A DNA stretch of 64,000 nucleotides from Sycobia sp. Sy_11 (GCA_018907035.1 JACCIC010000051.1:2623001-2687000), one strand, 5' to 3'; positions 13,844 to 23,675 are shown, numbered from the stretch's first letter. Numbers and translations are program-made. Notes: generated by a model not told the origin, from the letters alone.

Positions 13844-14078
13844 CCCCTCCCCCGCCCACCACCCATACAACCTTTCTTTAATGTATCAACGCCCAACGTT
13901 CAAGCAATGGCCGCGTCCCTCCAGAACGGCCTTCGATTTTATTTCCCGAATGAGCCGTTCGTGCGCGTTCGGGTTCGCCTGCTTTCGCCCCCTTTTGGCC
14001 TAGAGAGAGAGAGAGAGGGAGAGCAAATTATGGAAAGAACGAAGCCGAGGCCTGCTTTATTGAAACTATACGAGGTGT
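13844..14078. other. Moderately GC-rich unique sequence
   Basis: A short block with C-rich and CG-rich words and a small imperfect GA tract (14003-14022). No gene. Confidence 0.5.
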
Positions 14079-14096
14079 ATATATATATATATATAG

Positions 14097-14140
<44 letters not shown>
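14079..14140. repeat. Interrupted (TA)n microsatellite
   Basis: TA array with interruptions near 14095-14106. It borders the CG-rich block that follows. Confidence 0.92.
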
Positions 14141-14142
<2 letters not shown>

Positions 14143-14417
14143 AGGATGCGCAGAGCATCGGTAAAGCGCGGGTCTCGTCTTCCCGTCGAAAAGCCATATA
14201 ATAATATTGGCTACTCTCGCCAGCGCACGCCGGAGGGAAATTATTGTATTTCTTATTATCGCGCGTGCAGAGCAGCGACGACAACGGCCCTACGATGGCC
14301 CCGGCCTACAGCATCGGTCTCTCCACCACAGGGTTGGGGAAGGGATGGGGGGGGACGCGCCGCGACGCGCGATCCACGCTCCCAGGAAGATGTCGACGTC
14401 GGCGTATAATATAAGCG
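14141..14417. other. CG-rich block between TA arrays
   Basis: About 275 bp of GC-rich unique sequence with a G-run near 14343-14352, enclosed by TA arrays on both sides. Frames occur in several registers without domains. Confidence 0.5.
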
Positions 14418-14432
14418 TATATATATATATAT

Positions 14433-14463
<31 letters not shown>

Positions 14464-14464
14464 A

Positions 14465-14535
<71 letters not shown>
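14418..14535. repeat. Compound (TA)-(CA)-(TA)-(GT)n microsatellite
   Basis: TA (14418-14432), a short CA run (14433-14440), TA (14441-14463), then about 35 uninterrupted GT units (14466-14535). The GT part is a strong alternating purine-pyrimidine tract and a Z-DNA candidate. Confidence 0.95.
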
Positions 14536-14536
<1 letters not shown>

Positions 14537-15049
14537 CTGTCCGTTCCTTTCGGCAGCCCGACGCGTCCCGCGATGCTTTGTCTCGTCTAAAAGAGAAAGC
14601 GAGTCGGGATTTTGTTTTTTTTTCTTTCCTTTCTTTCCTTTTTTTCTCTCTCAACCGCGCGCTCGTTCGTGTTAGTTCATGCTTGATATAAGGCGAATCG
14701 GGACTACGACCGACCTCCGGGGCGCGATTTGAATGGGTCAAAGTGGTTGGATTTTCCTTTCTTCTCCTGCTTTTTCTCTATGTCTTCTTATACTGTATAT
14801 ATATATATATATAAATTACTTGCGAAAGGCTCGCCAGAAGACTTCATTCGTCACGGCGGGAATATGCAATTTTTAAGCGCACTAAACTATACACCTACCA
14901 ATCGTACACCCCCCGGCGAACGCTCACCGTGTCGTAAGAATTTATTGTACGCGAAAAATTTCACAATCGCAAGAGCCATGAATGAAGCAACTAAAGCGAC
15001 GCGCTCGCGTACCATGCACATTGATATTCCGAAGTAGTGCACGGTTCGT
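14536..15049. other. GC-richer unique sequence with T/C-rich tract
   Basis: GC-rich to about 14730, with a pyrimidine-rich tract at 14610-14650 and a short TA array at 14796-14813. The 102-codon frame at 14729-15037 has balanced composition but no recognisable domain; I do not call it a gene. Confidence 0.5.
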
Positions 15050-15085
15050 CGCGATTGTAATTTTTAATGCGCTATTACAATCGCG
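15050..15085. other. Perfect 12-bp inverted repeat
   Basis: Arms cgcgattgtaat (15050-15061) and attacaatcgcg (15074-15085) are exact reverse complements around a 12-nt spacer. This could be a palindromic protein-binding site or a small RNA hairpin. Nothing nearby tells which. Confidence 0.5.
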
Positions 15086-16441
15086 AGCGCGCGAATCCCG
15101 TGGCCGTGCGAGGTATGCGCCCAGGACGTGGTGCTGGCGATTGCTTTGCCGTGTGACGTAGGATTGGCATTCCGAAGCTTGTTTTCGCGATCCTTGTCGG
15201 TAATTTGCTGGGGTCTTAGTATTTGAGTAAGAAAAAGAAGAAAAAATCGACTACGGCAAAGGGTTCTTTGTTAATTTCTCGATGCATTGATATTGAAAGT
15301 CTGTACCTAAATACAGTCGATAAGTAATAAAGTAAATAAATGATTCTTCGCCGTTCTAACCTAAAAATCGGACCTTTAACAGGTGAACAGATATGGTCCA
15401 AAACTAGCGTGACTTACGAGGCCAATATTCAGCTTCCACACTCGTGTTGAAATGTGCTAGTTTTTTTATTACCAGCTGACAATATATGCTACAGAAATTA
15501 TACTAATGCTAATAATAATAATAATTAATAATAACTGCAGAAATTACTAATACTACGCTCATGGCAGGTATGGCAGACTTCAAGAGTATAAGTTTTATAT
15601 CTGAAACGTAAAACATAATAAGAGCTAAAATTAAGAATAACGCGAAATTTGTGTTATATGTACGAACACCGCTCGTGCTGGAATTCCACTCTTTTAAGAC
15701 AAGGAACGCAAAAATCGCTGTTTTAAGTCTTATTTCTTGGGCGTACAACGATAATTTATTAATATTTTTTTCAAAGACGACTATATCGAAAAATTTAATT
15801 AACTCGCTATGTAGAACTGCCCCCCTATTCCACTTTAGTTGTCACACTCAATATATAACACAAATGCTCGGTATCCACTCGCGTCTTATCGTTGCAATTG
15901 CGAGTCTTTCCCGCGCGCGCGTCTGCTTTGTCGCTTGGGCGAAAGCCAACCCGTATGCAGAAAATCTCGACGTGTCCGTGGGCGCTTTTCCAAATTAAAA
16001 CAAAACAATGGGATGAAGCAGTGGCTGTTTTTTAAATTACATAGTCGCTCCAACCGGAAACACGCACGGCTAGGAAATGGATCTCCGATTCCTTTCCCTC
16101 GCATAATACGGGCTATTTCATTTATGTAGTTACTGACGCACGAACGCTGTTACTGTACGCATGCGTACGTGCATGTGTGCGCGCACGAGCGTCTACCGAC
16201 TTATCTGCATCCGCGGAATCGCTAACGGCTAATTTTTCTGACAGAACGCACCTTCGCGTGCGGCGCAAGTCAAATAATACGGTGTACATCCTCACCCCCC
16301 CTCCCACCCTCGTAAACTCCCTGTAAATAAAACGAATATCGGGACAACAATGAAATCCCGAGACATTTTCTTTTTCTCCTCGTGCATGACCGGCGTGCGC
16401 TAATCGTGGACAGATATTCCGGGATTTGAAGCGATAGTTTT
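15086..16441. other. Unique non-coding DNA with a GC-richer patch
   Basis: AT-rich 15200-15830, more balanced 15830-16320. The 115-codon plus frame at 15651-15998 overlaps frames on both strands and has no recognisable domain. No gene is supported. Confidence 0.5.
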
Positions 16442-16456
16442 CGCCGCCCTCTAGAG
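16442..16456 (+). promoter_or_regulatory. CTCF-like motif candidate
   Basis: cgccgccctctagag resembles the GCGCCCTCTAG half of the CTCF core. It is followed at 16488-16493 by an E-box-type cagctg. By-eye match only; could be chance. Confidence 0.18.
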
Positions 16457-17148
16457 ATATCTTCTTGAGCGATTCGCGAGACGAGCAGCTGTGCCAGTTC
16501 TATGACGAAGTCTATGGCATCAATTCCATATACATTTTATTGTAACAATCTACGGTTTGGTTTTTATTTTTTATTTTTTTGTGCGTTTCTTTTGTCATCG
16601 AATTGCAATAGCTAACTTTTACGGCGACCAATATTTTCTCATGAGATTGCCACAATTTTCAAGATTGTAGCCATTCTCTTGCGCGCAAGGAAAAGAGCGA
16701 AATCGTTGGAATAATAACATTTTTCGTTCGCGAGCCACAAGAACTAGTATGGTCGATTCGCCCCGTTTGCCATTCGGACGCGCCCGCGAGAGAAATGCAA
16801 ATCGTCGCCCACGTATCGAGCTTGCGGATCACGTGTATATGTCTGTGCACGTGTATAAAGGGCGATCGGAAATCGACTGTTACATATCGATGCCTGTCGT
16901 CTTATCGTCGTAGACTAAATGCCCGTGCCGCCGACGAAGAATCTATATATATATAGAAGCAAGTCGAGGAATTTACTGCCGGCGGTCGATGTATAGCGCC
17001 CGGTAGTCCTTAATCAGTATCGACATAGTATCAGGCTACTTCCAGACTATGCATATATATGTATATGGTACATATAAGCATGTTTCCGAAGATTCGAATC
17101 ATGTGAAAAGCCGCACGCGCGCTCGCGCACCGACCGAACTCTGTTGTG
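16457..17148. other. GC-richer unique sequence
   Basis: Unique sequence with CG-rich patches at 16680-17000. No gene is recognised; frames here are 63 codons or shorter until the TG array. Confidence 0.5.
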
Positions 17149-17245
17149 GTGTGTGTGTGTGTGTGTGTGCGTGCGTGCGTGTGTGCGCGCGTGTGTGTGT
17201 GCGTGCGTGTGTGTGTGCGCGCGTGTGTGTGTGCGTGTGTGTGTT
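17149..17245. repeat. Mixed (TG)n/(CG)n alternating tract
   Basis: About 97 bp of almost perfect purine-pyrimidine alternation, a TG array broken up by gcgcgc and gtgcgtgc runs. This is the longest Z-DNA-type tract in the window. Frames through it give Cys-Val or His-Thr runs and are artefacts. Confidence 0.93.
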
Positions 17246-17820
17246 TGTAAGTAAAGGAAAGTTTTTTCCCGAGTGAAGATAAAATTCTTGAAAGTTTTAT
17301 GCACTTCGCGATAATTTTCTTCTCTTTTTTTTTCATTATCGTTTTTGTTCTTATTTACCGCGAATAAAGTTAAAATCTAAATTACCGCTAATAGGTTCTA
17401 ATGTCTAAATATCTGATCTTCAGATAAAAAAAAGCTGTAAAATATAATTGTTTATCGAAATGGCGGGCTAACATTATAAAATTTCTTCAATGTTCTCGAA
17501 AAATAACCATTTTGAGACAAAAAATGGACCGTATCTCGGTAATGATCAATTTTTGTACCTAAATAACCTCGAAAAATCGATTCAGCAGACCGAACAACAT
17601 AAAGTTATCGAGGGAACCTCGAATTTGCTACGGGAACATTAAAGGGAAAAGTAAAGCCAACTTTTCCCAGGTCTATCGTGTTAAACGCGCAATACGATAC
17701 TTATCTAGTGAAACGCTCCAGATTAATTCCTGATGGTCAAGGATGATAAATAGCGGCTACCTACCTATATTTACGCCACCGTGTCTCCGCTATCGCTACA
17801 CGTATGCGCGTGCGAGCGCG
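17246..17820. other. AT-rich non-coding stretch
   Basis: Unique sequence without a supportable gene. The last 30 bp before the SINE are a CG/TG-rich run (17795-17830) that continues the SINE tail. Confidence 0.55.
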
Positions 17821-18022
17821 TGTGTGTGTGTTATTTAACGTTGCTCTTTTTATATTCTAAAACACCGATGCTAATCAGCGTCGGAGGTCCACGATCTGCT
17901 TGTAAATAAATCACACATAAATCATTACGTCGGTGCTGCGGTCAATCGGTTGAGATCGGACTTTGACGTCGAATCACCGAATTACGAGTCCTTCGCTTTA
18001 CCGATCGAGCCATCATAGCCCG
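17821..18022 (-). mobile_element. tRNA-derived SINE, older copy
   Basis: Read on the minus strand, this matches the SINE at 22890-23120 from its head (ctatgatggctcgatcg) through the tRNA-like part, the linker with gaccgc/cgacgtaat, the 3' segment with gtggacctccgacgctga, and the tail ending gttaaataacacacac. The B-box region is degenerate (gattcgacgtc instead of agttcgaatcc), so this copy is probably dead. The tail merges into a CA/TG simple repeat. No clear target-site duplication is visible. Confidence 0.75.
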
Positions 18023-18071
18023 AGTACTAATAATTTCAGACATGCCTGGCATAAAACTCACACGGGGAATT

Positions 18072-18137
18072 GGTAACCTGTATAGGCCCTGAATCGGGCG
18101 CGTGCACATGCGCGAATCAGGACCTGTACAGATTGCC
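18072..18137. ncRNA. Pre-miRNA-like hairpin candidate
   Basis: Arms 18072-18098 and 18111-18137 pair along about 25 bp with a short CG-rich loop. Read as plus-strand RNA there are two G-U wobbles and three mismatches (two C-A, one A-A). Pairing stops abruptly at both outer ends, as in a discrete hairpin. The surrounding sequence is unique. It lies 50 bp from a SINE and 165 bp from a mariner remnant, so it may instead be the end of an unrecognised element. No expression evidence is available. Confidence 0.35.
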
Positions 18138-18302
18138 TGTGCATCCGAGTAGCAGCTTCTCTAGCGGCAATCAGTGTACTATAAACTATGTACCGTTAAC
18201 ATTAATATATAATATTCATATCAATATATAATATGAATGTATAATATTTTTCTCAGAATATGTAATATGAATATATAATATTTCATTATGCAATTTATAA
18301 AT

Positions 18303-18890
18303 GACCACATTGCTCCCTCCAAGCACAGAGCATCGTCTTACGGCCAAAGTGTTAGATCTTGCAGTCCATGGATCGGCTTGATCGCGTGAAAGCTATCATT
18401 TTTGTCGCCTCGAGTACTGAAAATAAATCCATTTTTCATCTTCCGCGACAATTCGACGTAGAAAAAATTTTCCTTGGAACCGTTGTAGCATCATTTCACA
18501 AACGGTTTTTCGATTTTCCATTTGTCTATAGTTCAATTGGTTTGGCACCTATTTTTCATTCTTCTAGATCGTTTCCATAGCTTTTAAACGTTGGCCAATT
18601 TTTTCTCGGATCGTATTAACTGTTTGTTCCCATTTTCGTTTTGATTCGATTGAGTCTCGATCCAATAACACCTGCAATTCCGCGACTTCGAAATTTTTTG
18701 GTGCACCAGGATGCCCATTGTTTGTCAAATCGGAATCTACACTTTTAAATTGACGAGGCCATGTCTTACGTGTTCCAATCGCTGAAGCATATTCACCAGA
18801 AGCTTCTACCAGGAACCGATACGCTTCAGCTTCTTTTTTTTTCTTTCGATAAATTGAGAAAAGCAACGAATGCCGCAAATGAGAAGACAA
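18303..18890 (-). pseudogene. Mariner transposase remnant, N-terminal half
   Basis: The minus strand encodes about 195 codons that follow the mariner transposase from its start to just past the first catalytic aspartate. The first 108 codons (18890-18564) are open and contain the N-terminal helix-turn-helix region, with motifs HLRHSLLF, FLVEASGEYA, RQFKS, GHPGAPK and RLKAM. Reading on in the same frame crosses two stops and continues with CEMMLQR, FFLRRIV and DEKWIYF; the D of DEKW is the first of the three catalytic acids. After a further stop and a frame change, KTMLCAW is recognisable. The second and third catalytic aspartates are missing, about 150 residues short of the usual roughly 345. 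It is non-functional. Confidence 0.88.
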
Positions 18891-19066
18891 AGAGCTACGA
18901 CGCTATTACTTTGGCGGAATGTGACTTCTGTATTTTCAATGGTTAATAAAATAATGTCAATAAAAACATTAACATATGTACCAAATCATAGAAATGTATA
19001 CATACTGCTGGTGGTATCTAACAGTGAAACCAGCAAATTTCAAATTACACTCCTAGTATACGCGTC
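18891..19066. other. Flank of mariner remnant
   Basis: No recognisable terminal repeat of mariner is seen here. The sequence is unique. Confidence 0.4.
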
Positions 19067-19079
19067 CGCGCGCGCGCGC

Positions 19080-19123
<44 letters not shown>
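19067..19123. repeat. Compound (CG)n-(TG)n microsatellite
   Basis: A short CG run (to 19080) passes into about 20 TG units. The same order recurs at 22582-22631 and 56500-56532. Alternating purine-pyrimidine, Z-DNA candidate. Confidence 0.94.
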
Positions 19124-19128
<5 letters not shown>

Positions 19129-19403
19129 TGCTTATACGTGATGAAATTGATTCAATAAATAATAATATTCTAAGAAATGTTCTGTTTTTTACATATTTTT
19201 TTTAAATCTTATTTTAAAATGAATTCTATAGCAGTATTGTATTGCAAATATAATTTATGTGATTCAAATAAGTATAGAGAAACTTCAACATGTATAAAAT
19301 TAATTAGTGTACGTAATTTCATTGCAGACAAGAAAAATCTAAAATATATGGCAGTTATCAATCCTTGTTTTGTTCCATATTATACTATAGCAATTAAATT
19401 ATT

Positions 19404-19450
19404 AAATATTTTTATCGGTCCTTACGGTCGTTATAATATAATATATTAAC
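19404..19450 (+). mobile_element. Family A repeat, short end fragment
   Basis: The stretch atttttatcggtccttacgg followed by ttataatataatat matches the outermost part of family A ends (compare 20279-20322). The inner part and the opposite end are not recognisable. Confidence 0.4.
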
Positions 19451-20278
19451 TAACATTTCAAATAATTAAATTTTTAAACAATTTATTTTCTGTACCAAAT
19501 TGGAGTCCTGAACAAGGATCGTGCTTTTAATCCATGTTTGTAGGTATAATTTACGATAATGATTTAAAATATACATCCATATAGTTTATGCGTGCGTGAT
19601 GACCAAAGTGAGATAACCAAAAGTTTCGATTCGAATGACCCGACGGGGCGACCAGCGTAGGTGAAAACATATCATATTCGCAACTTAAATATAATGTGTC
19701 ATGGGATTCTAAAGTATGGTACAACATTTAAATCAATATTTTAAGTATTAACATCTATTTTTTCATTAAACATAAATTGTTTACCACTTATACACTAACT
19801 ACTATCTTAATGCTCACGACTGCGATTTTTGCTTTGTTTTCATAGTCCATGCAGAACAAACACGGCATATTAAAAATGAACATGAAATTTCCAACTTGTG
19901 AAAACGGAAATTCTACCCCTAATTTTTAAAAACATTATACATATAAACATTATACATATAACTTTAGATGTAAATATCTTATGTATATATATATATACAA
20001 AATATATATTACGAGACAACTTTCTACTTCGTTGAGAAAAGTCAAGTCATTTGGTCAATCATGACCATCTGTGATCAAATGGATGTTTGAACAAAGAAGT
20101 TATGAGGATCCTGTTCTACAATTACCAATCATTCAAAATTTGTTTAGTATATGTAAAAAATTATTGATCTAAGTTGATACGAGTTGAAAAAATTTTAAAA
20201 TTGTCAAAATAAATTTTTCTAAAAATAATTGCAAAAATCAACTTGTACGTATCTCTGCTGTGGTGAGCTAAATTAAAA
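19451..20278. other. AT-rich non-coding stretch
   Basis: No gene. A 14-bp word, aacattatacatat, is tandemly duplicated at about 19932-19961. A short TA run lies at 19983-19996. Confidence 0.55.
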
Positions 20279-20622
20279 AATATTTTTATCGCTCTTACAG
20301 TCTTTATAAAGTAATATAATTCTAACTCTAATGACAGTCGGACTGTCCTTGCGTATGAGCATTCTAGTAAAAACAAAAAAGCAGTTTAGTAGCATCCCGT
20401 AAAATCTGCTACTAAAAAATAATCAATAATCAATATACGATTGTTATAAATGGATATTCTATATTTTAAACAAATTATACTAGATATACAACAGTATCTT
20501 TCTTATTACTTATTACTTTAGTTTTATATTTCTGATTCTATGCGGATGATTGTTAACAAGAACATTCTGACTATATATTTATATAATATTATTTTATAAA
20601 AACTGCTTTTAATCGATAAAAT
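20279..20622. mobile_element. Family A inverted-repeat element, complete
   Basis: Inverted ends of roughly 80 bp lie at 20279-20360 and 20540-20622. The left arm runs tttttatcgctcttacagtc, ataaagtaatataatt, gacagtcggactgtccttg. The reverse complement of the right arm runs attttatcgattaaaagcag, ataaaataatatta, agtcagaatgttcttg. Inside, gcagtttagtagcatcccg and ctgctactaaaaa form a second, shorter motif pair also present in the 12234-12472 copy. No coding capacity. It behaves as a non-autonomous DNA-transposon-like element; the superfamily is unknown. Confidence 0.62.
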
Positions 20623-21348
20623 TAATGAAGTTGTTTCGTAATTCCAATGCAATATAAAAATATTCAGTACGAAACATTTTTTCGAAACCAGTATCAACAG
20701 ATTAAATAATAATTCAAATTCTAAAGTGTTTCATTCGTTTGAATGATATGGCATTAAAAATTTTATATATATAACAATACAAAGCAATTTTAGTTGTTTT
20801 TTGAATAGTCCAGAGAAAATGACGTTATAACAGTTTACTTATGTATGTATGTATGTGTGTGTTATGTATATATATATTACTTCTACATTCTTGCAGGAAA
20901 TAAATTGCCTTTCGCTTGGGAAATTCCGCGCAACGTAACTGCAGAGAAATTGGTATATAGATAAATTAAACTGAAATATCTTTATCGGTCGTGTTCATTT
21001 GAGTCGCGGTATCGCGCGCTAGTAATCCAAAAGTTTTTGCAGCGAAAGAAAGACATGGGGGGGAGGGGGGAGAGGGAGAGAGCCACGACATGTATTATTA
21101 TAATACTTATTGCAATGAAGCGAGAGCGAGATAAATAAAGCTATAAAGCGCAGTGTGCAAGTTCACGAGGCATTCTATACATGTATATATAAAATATAAT
21201 AGCGAATTTAGCCCCGAGGCACGATATTCCTCGTTCCCTGTATATGCAACACATCTACCTTCCTCGGAAACCGGGCTCGAGCGCCCGCCCATACGGATGC
21301 CTATAACATACCCTGAAAACAATGACCGAGAAGGAGAAAGTCCGCGTA

Positions 21349-21350
<2 letters not shown>
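20623..21350. other. Non-coding stretch with a G-rich patch
   Basis: AT-rich to about 21000. A G/A-rich patch at 21056-21083 follows, then moderately GC-rich unique sequence to 21350. No gene. Confidence 0.55.
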
Positions 21351-21396
<46 letters not shown>

Positions 21397-21455
21397 TAAC
21401 ACACAACACACACACACACACACCCCACACACACCACACCACACACACACACACA

Positions 21456-21525
<70 letters not shown>
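21351..21525. repeat. Composite (TA)-(CA)-(TA) microsatellite
   Basis: TA (21351-21394), imperfect CA with several cc interruptions (21400-21490), then TA again (21490-21525). The two TA arms can pair with each other across the CA core, so the whole is a potential long hairpin as well as a Z-DNA candidate. Confidence 0.95.
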
Positions 21526-21528
<3 letters not shown>

Positions 21529-21616
21529 TAGGCGTCATACGCGCGGGCTCAAAAATTCAGCGAACCTCGAGAGCAAGTGAAAGTGCATCGCTATATGTGT
21601 GTATATTATAACTGCG

Positions 21617-21693
21617 CGCATTACCGGACACCGTATGTAGAGAATTTCGAAGTTATCTCTGTAGAATATAAGTAGAGATATGTCGGTAATGCG
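21617..21693. other. Inverted repeat around a 50-nt spacer
   Basis: cgcattaccggaca (21617-21630) and tgtcggtaatgcg (21681-21693) pair over 13 bp with a single bulged G. Inside the spacer, tatctct and agagata can pair too. It may be a structured RNA or a spaced palindromic binding site. Both arms are CG-containing unique sequence rather than simple repeat. Confidence 0.4.
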
Positions 21694-21952
21694 TATGCGC
21701 GAAGGGGAGCTTAAAAAAGAGCGGGAATACCAAGCTGTAGGGCCACTTAAGTATATGGAAAATGTATGAGTTACGCTTGCGGGCTTCCTCTTGGCCGTAG
21801 AAAATTAGGCCTACTTTTTTCACCTAAAATTCAGGTATTTACATATGTGTGCGCGCGCGTGAGTGTTTGTGTGTATATGTATGAGGGGGGCATATGTATA
21901 AGTATACACTTGTTTGGTTAGCGGAATATTGATAATATTTACCATATTTATT

Positions 21953-21954
<2 letters not shown>
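21694..21954. other. Unique sequence
   Basis: No gene. Short alternating CG/TG run near 21845-21875. Confidence 0.5.

Positions 21955-21999
<45 letters not shown>
21955..21999. repeat. (TA)n microsatellite
   Basis: About 22 perfect TA units. Confidence 0.94.
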
Positions 22000-22001
<2 letters not shown>

Positions 22002-22581
22002 CTATTTATATATATAATATAAAGTACGTACATAGAACAATGTTATAACATGCGAATGCAGAGAATGTTCGTTTCCGTTGCGGTTCTTCAATCGATTTTT
22101 TTTTCAAGCGTTGTGAAATAATCATTTTAAATAAACACATGTAATTATATATTAATTTATGAAATCTATTAATAACTAGATAAATGAAATATGAACTTAA
22201 TAGAGTAAATTTTTAAGGCATGGAATTATTAATGATTACAGAGATTAAGCAGTCCTTTTTTTAATGGAATATATACATATTTTGAAGCTATTTTTAATAT
22301 CCATTTATTGTTATACAGAGTTTTTGACTCTAAATAACTGAATTGAATTGAAAACACTTTTGTCACATGTGATGAAAGACCATATTCTTATTTAATTTTG
22401 TATGTTTTTGCCTAAATTTTCAGTCACACGTCACTAAATTGATACACTTACATTGGAGAAAAAAATTTTTAAGAAAAATATATCTTTCTATAATAATAAC
22501 ATTATATACTTATTTGTATTTTTAGTTCATTTCAGTTGATTTGCATCGACTATGGTTCAAATTCAGGTATATATATATGCG
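22000..22581. other. AT-rich non-coding stretch
   Basis: No gene and no repeat recognised beyond short AT runs. A 10-bp palindrome tcacatgtga lies at about 22365-22374. Confidence 0.55.
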
Positions 22582-22631
22582 GTGCGTGCGTGCGCGCGCG
22601 CGCGTGTGTGTGTGTGTGTGTGTGTGTGTGT
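22582..22631. repeat. Compound (CG)n-(TG)n microsatellite
   Basis: gtgcgtgc and gcgcgc runs pass into about 15 TG units. Same order as 19067-19123 and 56500-56532. Confidence 0.93.
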
Positions 22632-22880
22632 ACCTTAAAATAATTTTCAATTGCTAGGTCAAAAGTTATGCACAAAGTACTTTAATTGCTCATCATTTTG
22701 ATATTTTTAAACTTTTCACGTATCAAATTTTGACAGATGTTTATCTATAGAGTGGGACATTTCCATTTAGTCCTCTTAGTAGAAGAGCTATAATGAGAAT
22801 TGCACGGAACGTAGCTTGATTTTATTTGGTATTACGATAAAAATAGAAATACGCGTGTATATTAAATAGAACTACTAAAT
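22632..22880. other. Unique sequence before the SINE
   Basis: AT-rich; nothing recognised. It ends with the left target-site duplication of the SINE. Confidence 0.5.
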
Positions 22881-23129
22881 ATTAAATATGAGGCCTACGA
22901 TGGCTCGATCGCTAGAGCAAGGACTTAGTAACTTGGTGATCCGAGTTCGAATCCCGGTCTCGGCCGATTGACACAACCACCGCTGTAATAATTTACATGC
23001 GCCTTGTATAATATTTATAATAATTTACAAATACATCGTAGACCTCCGCCGCTGATTAGCACCGTTATTCGAAAGCATAAATAGGGCGACATTAAATAAC
23101 ATAAAAAAAAATAAAAAAAAATTAAATAT
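22881..23129 (+). mobile_element. tRNA-derived SINE with target-site duplication
   Basis: The body is 22890-23120. The head is tRNA-like: tggctcgatcg at 22901-22911 sits where a Pol III A box would be, and agttcgaatcc at 22944-22954 matches the B-box consensus GGTTCGANTCC at 10 of 11 positions. Next come a linker (ggccgattgacacaaccacc), a 3' segment (gacctccgccgctgattagc, then gacattaaataac) and an A-rich tail (23101-23120). The 9-bp word attaaatat directly flanks both sides (22881-22889 and 23121-23129), the hallmark of LINE-assisted insertion. This copy is less decayed than the one at 17821-18022. Confidence 0.85.
22944..22954 (+). promoter_or_regulatory. Pol III B box of the SINE
   Basis: agttcgaatcc, differing from the tRNA B-box consensus only at the first base. 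It is 33 bp downstream of the A-box-like tggctcgatcg, the normal spacing for an internal Pol III promoter. Confidence 0.7.
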
Positions 23130-23358
23130 TAGCTCGCCGGGAAAAAGTAAATAATTAAGAACATTCCAATCCCGATAATACGAAAATTTATACAGAATGT
23201 TTATATAGAGTGTTGATAAATAAATTATCACACTAATCGAACTTTAGAAATCAAAGCCTTCACGTATAATAACTTTATCGTAACAGCAATTTATTAATCA
23301 TCGCAATCTTAAAATGATTATTATTCGACCCGCGCGCAAAGTGTGAGAACATATACAA

Positions 23359-23361
<3 letters not shown>
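23130..23361. other. AT-rich flank
   Basis: No gene or repeat recognised. Confidence 0.5.

Positions 23362-23416
<55 letters not shown>
23362..23416. repeat. (TA)n microsatellite
   Basis: About 27 perfect TA units. Confidence 0.95.
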
Positions 23417-23417
<1 letters not shown>

Positions 23418-23675
23418 CTGAGCAATCGAGTTCAATCGCTTTTTTTTTCTTGTTGATGATATCGATCAATTATATATGAATCGAACAAAGTCCGCGCGCC
23501 CGTCTCTCAAAAAGTATTCCACCTCCGTTTATCTCCTCATTACCGAATTTCCTCTCCCCCTTCTCTACCCTCATTGCGATGGTCCCTCATTACGCACAGT
23601 TACCTCATGCATAATTCAGGCCAGCGTTCATAAACACCGCACGTTACAAATATGCGTATTATACACACATATATA

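Noticed and set aside
22890..22960. Functional tRNA gene
   Set aside because: Only the A and B boxes resemble a tRNA. The acceptor and anticodon arms do not close into a cloverleaf by eye, and the SINE body, A tail and duplication explain it better.
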